Assembly: GCA_017853785.1 (NCBI GenBank)
Contig: JAFMIX010000034.1
Span: 1 to 13,517, forward strand
Direction: 5' to 3'
DNA from: Verrucomicrobiales bacterium
GTDB lineage: Bacteria > Verrucomicrobiota > Verrucomicrobiia > Limisphaerales > JAFMIX01
DNA: 13,517 nt
Shown here: piece by piece, positions 7,064-12,277 of the stretch
Layout of the letters: every line of letters starts with the position of its first letter
Numbering within the stretch: the first letter of the stretch is position 1
The notes under the pieces: model-generated
Seen by the model: only the letters and a program-made list of their open reading frames with translations
Told to the model about the DNA's origin: nothing
Databases searched by the model: none
Made by a program: the position numbers and the translations under genes

Positions 7064-7093
7064 TTGCAGTTTCGCCAAACCGGGGAATATTAC
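7064..7093 (+). promoter_or_regulatory. Weak promoter candidate upstream of the universal stress gene
   Basis: TTGCAG (7064-7069), an 18-bp spacer and TATTAC (7088-7093) give a poor sigma-70-like match. A second -10-like GATAAT lies at 7098-7103 without a -35. The 226-bp divergent spacer (6895-7120) must hold promoters for both the WXG100 operon and the stress gene, but I cannot place the minus-strand one. Confidence -1.
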
Positions 7094-7120
7094 CTTGGAT
7101 AATCAAGCAGGAGGTGTGTT

Positions 7121-7702
7121 ATGAAAATCAAACCTTCAGGCAAGGGTGGGAGGGTTACGGTGGAGTTGGGTGACAAGGATGACTTGCTCTTGGAAAAAAA
7201 TCGCCTCGAATCCGACAAGACTTTCAGGCCGCCATTCCAATTGAGAAAAATCTTGGTGCCGACGGATTTCTCGGAATGTTCTATCAAGGCATTGGATTAT
7301 GCCTTGGCCTTTGCGGAGCGGTCGCAGGCGGAAATCATCCTGTTGCACGTGGTGGAGCCGATGTTTTTCCCGGCCTCCGCGCAGGATATGCCCAGCACTT
7401 GGAGTCTCGTTCAAGAAGACGTGTTGAAAGTCAGCCGGAATCATCTGGTTGAACTTGGTCAGGAACGGGCGGGTGACCGAGAGGTCCGCGAGCCGATGAA
7501 GACGGTGGTGCGGTTAGGCAACCCTTACTGGGAGATCGTCGAGGCCGCCAAGTCGTTGGAGGCGGATCTGATCATCCTGGCGACGCACGGGCATACCGGA
7601 ATCAAACATATATTGATGGGCAGCACGGCAGAACGGGTCGTGCGGCTGGCGCCGTGTCCGGTCTTGACCGTCCGGGAACGGGAGCGCGAGTTTGCGGGGT
7701 GA
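7121..7702 (+). CDS. Universal stress protein (UspA family) with an N-terminal extension
   Basis: A 193-aa protein with one Usp domain at about 41-186. It starts with the typical strand and loop RKILVPTDFSE (42-52) and has the buried strand AEIILLHVVEP. It ends with the nucleotide-binding loop ATHGHTGIKHILMGST, in which G157-x9-G167-S168 is the conserved ATP-binding pattern, followed by AERVVRLAPCPVLTV. The first Gly of the full G-x2-G-x9-G-S signature is Ala154, common in this THGHTG subgroup, which often still binds ATP. The first 40 residues are a charged extension absent from minimal Usp proteins (about 145 aa). The ATG at 7121 is well supported by AGGAGG six bases upstream, so the extension is probably real. 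It is divergent from the WXG100 operon and followed 51 bp later by a 94-aa gene that also has a strong Shine-Dalgarno. The role is a cytoplasmic stress-response or nucleotide-sensing protein; the target is unknown. Confidence -1.
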   Translation: MKIKPSGKGGRVTVELGDKDDLLLEKNRLESDKTFRPPFQLRKILVPTDFSECSIKALDYALAFAERSQAEIILLHVVEPMFFPASAQDMPSTWSLVQEDVLKVSRNHLVELGQERAGDREVREPMKTVVRLGNPYWEIVEAAKSLEADLIILATHGHTGIKHILMGSTAERVVRLAPCPVLTVREREREFAG

Positions 7703-7753
7703 AGAGATGGAGTCGGTTACGCGGCGGACAACGTCGCGAGAAAGGAGGCAGTT

Positions 7754-8038
7754 ATGTTACCGAAATATATCATTGAGTTTGCGGCCCCGTTGCGGTCGCG
7801 CGCACTGTCGAACCATTATTCGACCGATGATCCGGTCACTTGTGTGGAGTTCGTGGAAGAACTCCTCGAACGCGGATATCGGATCCGGGCCATCAAGCAC
7901 GAGGGGATGGAATTGCCCAAGCACGATTTTGACAAGATGGTCAAGACGGCTGGGGGCATGCTGGCGTCCAAACACATCTGCTCCGCGCTCGGCATCTCGG
8001 CGGAAGAGGGACATTTCCGGTTTGGTTTTGCCGCGTGA
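7754..8038 (+). CDS. Conserved-looking hypothetical protein (94 aa)
   Basis: I do not recognise this protein. It is a soluble 94-aa chain of mixed alpha/beta character: an N-terminal strand (KYIIEFAAPL), a helix around VEFVEELLERG, a strand (YRIRAIKHEG), and a helix from about 57 to 80 with cysteines at 30 and 76. There is no signal peptide, membrane segment or known catalytic motif. It is judged real because AGGAGG sits five bases before the ATG, codon use matches its neighbours, and it follows the universal stress gene on the same strand after 51 bp. The N-terminus LPKYIIEFAAPL followed by VEFVEELLERGYRIRAIKHEG looks like a small regulatory or ligand-binding fold, but this is an impression only. 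It may be cotranscribed with usp; a 105-bp spacer with two inverted repeats separates it from the AmmeMemoRadiSam genes. Confidence -1.
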   Translation: MLPKYIIEFAAPLRSRALSNHYSTDDPVTCVEFVEELLERGYRIRAIKHEGMELPKHDFDKMVKTAGGMLASKHICSALGISAEEGHFRFGFAA

Positions 8039-8063
8039 AGTGGCGTGAGTCGTTCAGGCGTTC

Positions 8064-8135
8064 GCCCGCTTGGAAATCAGGCGGGCAAAGTTGCGGGCAG
8101 GAATTTGATCAACTTCGGGACCGGTTGAAACCGGT
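8064..8135 (+). repeat. Two short inverted repeats upstream of the AmmeMemo fusion gene
   Basis: GCCCGC (8064-8069) pairs with GCGGGC (8081-8086) across an 11-nt loop. ACCGGTT (8120-8126) pairs with AACCGGT (8129-8135) across GA. The second ends 8 nt before the ATG at 8144, where it could affect ribosome access or act as a dyad operator. Neither is followed by a T-run, so they are not ordinary terminators. Function is unproven. Confidence -1.
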
Positions 8136-8143
8136 TTAAGGCC

Positions 8144-9625
8144 ATGAACCTATTCTCCGAAACTGCCGTGTGGAAACCAGTCCGCCGGGCAAAAAATTCC
8201 CCGGCGCCATCGGTCTGTTGCGCGGTTTTGATGCCTCATGCGCCCGTTCTTGTGCCTGCGGTTGGGCGCGATCGGGTGGATGTGGCGCAGGCAAGTTGCC
8301 GGGCGATGCGTGAGGCGGCGGCGGCGGTGTTGCGCCATGAGCCGGAGACGGTGGTTGTGATTTCGCCGCACTCGCCGCGCCGACCGGGTTTTTTTGGCCT
8401 TTGGGCTGATGACCGTCTGCAAGGGTCATTTGATCAGTTCGGCGCCGCCGAGGCGCGGGTGGGCCTGCCCAACGACCGCCATCTGGCGAATGCCATCGGC
8501 GCGGAGTTCCAATTTCGCGGTGGAAAAACGTGGCTCATCCACAGCCAGGCCCTCGATCACGGCGCGCTGGTGCCGCTGTGGTTTCTCGCCGAGGCGGGAT
8601 GGGCGGGGCCGACGGTGGTCTTGGGGCTCGATTGTCTGAAGGCGGGTCGCCTGACCGGTCTGGGAGAAGCCATCGCCATCGCCGGGACTGCGTTGTCCCG
8701 GCGCGTGGCGGTAATCGCCAGCGGCGACATGAGCCATCGCCTGACGCCCGATGCTCCCTGTGGCTTCCACCCGCAGGCGCACGAGTTTGACGAAAAATTC
8801 ATCCGCCTCGTCCGTGCAGGAGACCTTCGGGGGGTCGAGCAAATCAGCCCCATGCTGCGCGAGCTGGCGGCGGAGGACGTGGTGGATTCCACTGTGATCG
8901 CGGCGGCGGCGGTGAAATGGGACGGCACCGGTCATAGATTGTTGAATTACGAAGGGCCGTTCGGGGTCGGCTACGGAGTGGCGATATTGTCCGCGCCTGC
9001 ATCCAAATTCTCGGGCGGAAAAGAAATAAAAACGGCACCGGAGCGTCGCGCCGGGGAGGCATTGCCGGGTTTGGCGCGCCGGGCGGTGGCGGCGGCGTTG
9101 AGCGATAGTTCCGAACTTCCACCAGTGGCTTGCGGGACGTATCTCAATTCACAGCGCGGTGTTTTTGTGACTTTGCGGCGCCGAAACGGCGAGTTGCGCG
9201 GCTGCGTGGGGACGCTGACGCCGGCTACCGCCAATCTGGTCGAGGAGACGTGGCGGAACGCGGTGTTGGCGGCGTTCCAGGATCCTCGCTTTCCGCGAGT
9301 CGAAGCGGAAGAGCTATCTGACCTGCAATTTCATGTCAGCGTGATCCATTCCATCGAAGATGTTGTGACGCCTGAAGAACTAAATCCCAAGCGCTACGGG
9401 GTGACCGTTTCTGCCGCCGATGGTCGTCATGGGTTGTTGTTGCCGGGAATTGAGAGCGTCAACACGGTGGCAGAGCAGTTGCACATTGCCCGGATGAAAG
9501 GCGGAATCAGGTCCGACGAGCCCGTTCAAATCCAGCGGTTTCAGGTGGACGAATTTGTGGAAGGGGTGAGTCCATGGAATAAAACAAAATCTAGATCTGT
9601 TCAAAGGAAAGGAATACTGCAATGA
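8144..9625 (+). CDS. amrB-amrA: AmmeMemoRadiSam system protein B-A fusion (Memo-like + AMMECR1 domain)
   Basis: A 493-aa fusion of the two non-radical components of the AmmeMemoRadiSam system. The Memo/LigB-like domain (about 25-285) shows PHAPVLVPAVG (His32), ISPHSPRR (His76), DHGALVPLWF (His139) and SGDMSHRL (His198). These correspond to positions of metal ligands or active-site residues in class III extradiol dioxygenases, to which Memo is related. The AMMECR1 domain (about 305-475) shows GVFVTLRRRNGELRGCVGTL with the hallmark RGCVGT at 353-358, then QDPRFPRV and GLLLPG. The reaction is not known to me, so none is assigned. The start is chosen as the ATG at 8144, with only a tight AAGG upstream; the first 25 residues are not conserved-looking, so a later start is possible. 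The stop overlaps the cytochrome gene as ATGA. In many genomes A and B are separate genes, so the fusion supports a physical complex. Confidence -1.
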   Translation: MNLFSETAVWKPVRRAKNSPAPSVCCAVLMPHAPVLVPAVGRDRVDVAQASCRAMREAAAAVLRHEPETVVVISPHSPRRPGFFGLWADDRLQGSFDQFGAAEARVGLPNDRHLANAIGAEFQFRGGKTWLIHSQALDHGALVPLWFLAEAGWAGPTVVLGLDCLKAGRLTGLGEAIAIAGTALSRRVAVIASGDMSHRLTPDAPCGFHPQAHEFDEKFIRLVRAGDLRGVEQISPMLRELAAEDVVDSTVIAAAAVKWDGTGHRLLNYEGPFGVGYGVAILSAPASKFSGGKEIKTAPERRAGEALPGLARRAVAAALSDSSELPPVACGTYLNSQRGVFVTLRRRNGELRGCVGTLTPATANLVEETWRNAVLAAFQDPRFPRVEAEELSDLQFHVSVIHSIEDVVTPEELNPKRYGVTVSAADGRHGLLLPGIESVNTVAEQLHIARMKGGIRSDEPVQIQRFQVDEFVEGVSPWNKTKSRSVQRKGILQ

Positions 9626-10056
9626 AATCATCATTAATACTTACAGGATTGCTGATACTGGCCGTCATGTCCGGTTGTGACCGCGGGCCGAAATCCCCCC
9701 GCGGATTCCGGTTGCCGGAGGGAGATGCGGTCAAAGGCCAACAGGCTTTTATCGCGCTCAAATGCTACACCTGTCACAAGGTGGAGGGCGTGGAACTGCC
9801 AGCGCCAACTGCGTTCAGCCTGACGCTGGGCGGCGAATCGGGCCGCGTGAAAACCTACGGCGAACTGGTGACCTCCGTCATCAACCCGTCGCACGTGTTG
9901 TCCGAAAAATACCAAAAGGAACTCACGGACACCAAAGAATCACCCATGCCAACGTTCAACCACGTGATGACGGTCGAGCAGATGATCGACTTGGTGGCGT
10001 TTCTCCAGCCGCGTTACAAGTTGGTGCTGCCCGATTATCAATATCTTGGTCCGTGA
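9622..10056 (+). CDS. Lipoprotein monohaem cytochrome c
   Basis: A 144-aa exported c-type cytochrome. An n-region and hydrophobic stretch (MKSSLILTGLLILAVMSGC) end in a lipobox-like MSGC, with Cys19 as the lipidated residue and Asp at +2. The mature part carries one haem site, CYTCH (48-52), and a likely axial Met in SPMPTF (Met109). That fits a class I-type cytochrome c fold, ending in the helix EQMIDLVAFLQPRY. It would sit at a membrane facing the periplasm and carry one electron. It is translationally coupled to the AmmeMemo fusion (ATGA overlap), and amrS follows 10 nt after its stop, so it is embedded in that operon rather than beside it. This suggests it supplies or accepts electrons for a process tied to AmmeMemoRadiSam, though the radical SAM enzyme should be cytoplasmic, so the link may be indirect. 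The cytochrome and lipoprotein calls are secure. Confidence -1.
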   Translation: MKSSLILTGLLILAVMSGCDRGPKSPRGFRLPEGDAVKGQQAFIALKCYTCHKVEGVELPAPTAFSLTLGGESGRVKTYGELVTSVINPSHVLSEKYQKELTDTKESPMPTFNHVMTVEQMIDLVAFLQPRYKLVLPDYQYLGP

Positions 10057-10057
10057 T

Positions 10058-10062
10058 GGAGG
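10058..10062 (+). promoter_or_regulatory. Shine-Dalgarno GGAGG fixing the amrS start
   Basis: GGAGG is followed by CCTT and then ATG at 10067. The same frame is open from a TTG at 10046 inside the cytochrome gene, but only the ATG has a ribosome site, so the shorter 364-aa form is preferred. Confidence -1.
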
Positions 10063-10066
10063 CCTT

Positions 10067-11161
10067 ATGAATGTGACCTCACGGCAGATGACCGCTCCCG
10101 GGGTGGTCGCTGGGCAGTGGTGGCGCCGATTGCCGGATGGCCGGCTGCAATGCGACCTCTGCCCGCGGCGGTGCAAGCTGCACCCCGAGCAGCGGGGGTT
10201 CTGTTTTGTGCGCCAGAACCTCGGCGGACAAATCGCGCTGACCACCTACGGCCGCAGCAGTGGCTTCTGCATTGATCCCATCGAGAAGAAGCCGCTGAAT
10301 CATTTCCATCCCGGCACGAGTGCCCTCTCATTCGGCACGGCCGGGTGCAACCTCGGTTGCCGCTTCTGTCAGAACTGGGACATCAGCAAGGCGCGCGAAT
10401 TTGACCGCCTTGCCGCCGCGGTGACGCCGGAAACCATCGCCGCGGCGGCGCGGCGGCTGGGCTGCCGCTCCGTTGCCTTCACCTACAACGACCCCGTCAT
10501 CTTCGCCGAATACGCCATTGATGTCGCCCAAGCTTGCCATGCTCTTGGGCTGGCCACCGTGGCGGTCACCGCCGGTTACATATCCGCCGAGGCGCGGCCG
10601 GAATTTTACCGGCACATGGATGCCGCCAACGTGGATCTGAAAGGGTTCTCCGAGGACTTCTACCACCGCAATTGTTCCGGCGAACTCGCGCCCGTGCTCG
10701 CCACCTTGGAATATTTACGGCAGCAGACCAACGTGTGGCTTGAGGTGACCACGCTACTGATTCCCGGCGAGAACGACGCCACGGCAGAACTCGAAAAAGC
10801 CGCCGACTGGTTCGCCGCCAACCTGGGGCCGGACGTGCCGTGGCATTTCACCGCCTTCCACCCGGATTACAAGATGCTCGATAAACCCGCCACCGCGCCC
10901 GCAACTCTCGCGTTGGCGCGGCAGATCGCACGGGCGCACGGGTTGCGCTACGTTTACACCGGCAACATTCACGATCCTGACGGCAGCAGCACTTGGTGTC
11001 CGGGCTGCGGTGAACGGCTCGTGACACGTGACTGGTATCTTCTAGGCGAGTGGAAACTCGAGGGCAACCGTTGCGCTGCGTGCGGCTTTGAGATTGCCGG
11101 CCACTTCGATGCGTCGCCCGGCAACTGGGGCAACCGCCGCCAACCGGTGCGCTTGAACTGA
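10067..11161 (+). CDS. amrS: AmmeMemoRadiSam system radical SAM enzyme
   Basis: A 364-aa radical SAM protein of the AmrS family (PflA-like). The radical SAM cluster motif is AGCNLGCRFCQNW, i.e. C94-x3-C98-x2-C101, which would hold a [4Fe-4S] cluster that cleaves S-adenosylmethionine. Before it, a family-specific cysteine region reads CDLCPRRCKL (C29, C32, C36) with C46 in RGFCFVRQ. After it come FTYNDPVIFAEY, AANVDLKGFSEDFY and VTTLLIPGEND, all typical of the family. The C-terminus has a zinc-ribbon-like pair, WCPGC (311/314) and CAAC (336/339), also usual in AmrS. The substrate of the family is not known to me. The ATG at 10067 starts 10 nt after the cytochrome stop with GGAGG in between, so the three genes form one operon. 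It converges on the uracil-DNA glycosylase gene with a 27-bp gap and no visible terminator. The family call is very secure. Confidence -1.
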   Translation: MNVTSRQMTAPGVVAGQWWRRLPDGRLQCDLCPRRCKLHPEQRGFCFVRQNLGGQIALTTYGRSSGFCIDPIEKKPLNHFHPGTSALSFGTAGCNLGCRFCQNWDISKAREFDRLAAAVTPETIAAAARRLGCRSVAFTYNDPVIFAEYAIDVAQACHALGLATVAVTAGYISAEARPEFYRHMDAANVDLKGFSEDFYHRNCSGELAPVLATLEYLRQQTNVWLEVTTLLIPGENDATAELEKAADWFAANLGPDVPWHFTAFHPDYKMLDKPATAPATLALARQIARAHGLRYVYTGNIHDPDGSSTWCPGCGERLVTRDWYLLGEWKLEGNRCAACGFEIAGHFDASPGNWGNRRQPVRLN

Positions 11162-11188
11162 CCTTGGCGGCCGTCGCGCGAGAGCCGA

Positions 11189-12076
11189 TTATCCCTTCAG
11201 GAAAAAATTCCGTTGCCGCTCGCTGATGGGCATTCCGAGTTTTTCCATCGCGGCGAGCATATCTTCCCAGACCTTGCGCTTCTCGGTCATCGCCTGGTTG
11301 CGCAGCAGATACGCCGGATGATACGTCGGCATCAACGGCGTGCCGCGATACGTCTGCCAGTTGCCGCGCAGTTTGGTGATGCCCAGCGTCTTGCCCAGCA
11401 ACCCCGCCACGGCCGTCGCCCCGAGCGCGACGATGACGCGCGGGCGGATCAAATCGATCTGCTCATGCAGATACGGGATGCACGTCGCCATTTCTTCCGG
11501 CGTGGGCGGGCGGTTGCCGGCGCTCTGGCCGGGCGTATCGGGCCGGCATTTCAAAATGTTCGCGATGTAAACCGTCTCGCGGCTCAAGCCCATCGTCTGG
11601 ATGATGCGCGTGAGCAACTGCCCCGCCTTGCCGACGAACGGTTCGCCCTGCGCGTCTTCATCCGCGCCCGGCGCTTCGCCCACGAACATCAGCTCCGCCT
11701 CGAGGTTGCCCACGCCGAACACCACGTTCTGGCGCGCCGCCGCGAGGTTGGGGCATTTCACGCAAGCCAGCGCGCGCGCCCGCAATGCGGCGAACGCCGC
11801 TGCCAGTTCCGCCGGCGACAGCTTGGGCGTGGTTGGCAAAGGCGGCGGCGCGACGAGAGCAGGCGCAGGGGCGAAGGTTTTTTGCGCCGCGGCCGGGCTT
11901 CGAAAAGTTTGCGGTACGCGCGGCGCCGCGGGCGCGGAAGCCCCGCCCCGGGGCGCGGGCTTGGCGAGCGCAGCCAGTGTTTCCGGGGTGACATTCACAT
12001 GGCGGACGCCGTGCTCCTTCAATCCTTCCAAGTGCTGGATTGTGGCGGTGAGGAGTTCGTCGTAGTCCGATGACAT
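11189..12076 (-). CDS. Family 4 uracil-DNA glycosylase (Fe-S type)
   Basis: Excises uracil from DNA after cytosine deamination or dUMP incorporation, the first step of base excision repair. The 295-aa protein has an N-terminal helix (about 1-38), an Ala/Pro-rich linker (about 40-85), and the catalytic domain (about 88-290). Seen motifs: VGEAPGADED (motif with Glu134 and Asp139), ANILKCRPDTPGQ, and THPAYLLR-like TYHPAYLLR with His253. The four cysteines of the [4Fe-4S] cluster are C105-x2-C108 (CVKC), C177 and C199, with family 4 spacing. Family 4 core proteins are about 200 aa; the extra N-terminus and linker are common in longer bacterial versions (sometimes annotated as DNA polymerase-related). 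The ATG at 12076 has no Shine-Dalgarno and lies just after a -10-like box, so the mRNA may be leaderless. It is convergent with amrS and divergent from the SDR gene. The family call is secure. Confidence -1.
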   Translation of the reverse strand: MSSDYDELLTATIQHLEGLKEHGVRHVNVTPETLAALAKPAPRGGASAPAAPRVPQTFRSPAAAQKTFAPAPALVAPPPLPTTPKLSPAELAAAFAALRARALACVKCPNLAAARQNVVFGVGNLEAELMFVGEAPGADEDAQGEPFVGKAGQLLTRIIQTMGLSRETVYIANILKCRPDTPGQSAGNRPPTPEEMATCIPYLHEQIDLIRPRVIVALGATAVAGLLGKTLGITKLRGNWQTYRGTPLMPTYHPAYLLRNQAMTEKRKVWEDMLAAMEKLGMPISERQRNFFLKG

Positions 12077-12082
12077 GGGCGC

Positions 12083-12110
12083 ATGGTAGCGGCGGGCGCG
12101 GCGGGCGCAA
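12083..12110 (-). promoter_or_regulatory. Candidate near-leaderless promoter of the uracil-DNA glycosylase gene
   Basis: On the minus strand TTGCGC (12110-12105), a 16-bp spacer and TACCAT (12088-12083, 4 of 6 to TATAAT) end six bases before the ATG at 12076. A start at the normal distance falls at or next to the A of the ATG. The -35 match is poor (3 of 6). Absence of a Shine-Dalgarno agrees with a leaderless message. Confidence -1.
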
Positions 12111-12149
12111 AACGATTTATCGTCTCACCGATGCGGCATCATATGGAGT

Positions 12150-12167
12150 GCGGCGACATGTCGCCGC
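12150..12167. repeat. 18-bp perfect palindrome centred on GACATGTC
   Basis: GCGGCGACA (12150-12158) is followed directly by its reverse complement TGTCGCCGC (12159-12167). It shares its last base with the larger palindrome that follows and has the same central octamer GACATGTC. It lies in the divergent spacer between two genes, so it is not a terminator for either. It could be a protein-binding dyad or part of a repetitive palindromic element. Confidence -1.
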
Positions 12168-12204
12168 TTTGTAACTGGCAGACATGTCTGCCAGTTACAA
12201 AGCG
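12165..12204. repeat. 40-bp perfect palindrome centred on GACATGTC
   Basis: The 20 bases at 12165-12184 are followed with no spacer by their exact reverse complement at 12185-12204. The core is GGCAGACATGTCTGCC, flanked by AGTTACAAAG-type arms. The symmetry breaks at 12164/12205. With the 18-bp palindrome just upstream it forms a 55-bp double-palindrome unit (12150-12204). A 40-bp uninterrupted palindrome is far beyond chance and can extrude as a cruciform or fold as a long RNA hairpin. It resembles REP/palindromic intergenic elements, but no transposase is visible nearby. Confidence -1.
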
Positions 12205-12241
12205 CGGTCATGCCCGCGCAATCCAAACGCCACTGCATTCC

Positions 12242-12269
12242 TTGACCCCGCTTCGCGACGGACTATCCT
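12242..12269 (+). promoter_or_regulatory. Candidate near-leaderless promoter of the SDR-type gene
   Basis: TTGACC (12242-12247, 5 of 6 to TTGACA), a 16-bp spacer and TATCCT (12264-12269, 4 of 6 to TATAAT) end eight bases before the ATG at 12278. Initiation at the usual distance would fall at about 12276-12278. No Shine-Dalgarno is present. This mirrors the arrangement at the divergent glycosylase gene. Confidence -1.
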
Positions 12270-12277
12270 GTCCGGCC

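Noticed and set aside
6107..7078. A long upstream extension of the 70-aa gene frame on the minus strand
   Set aside because: The frame stays open but its translation is Pro/Arg/His-rich and lies over the 171-aa and WXG100-like genes. The ATG at 6106 has the Shine-Dalgarno and the start of the helical protein.
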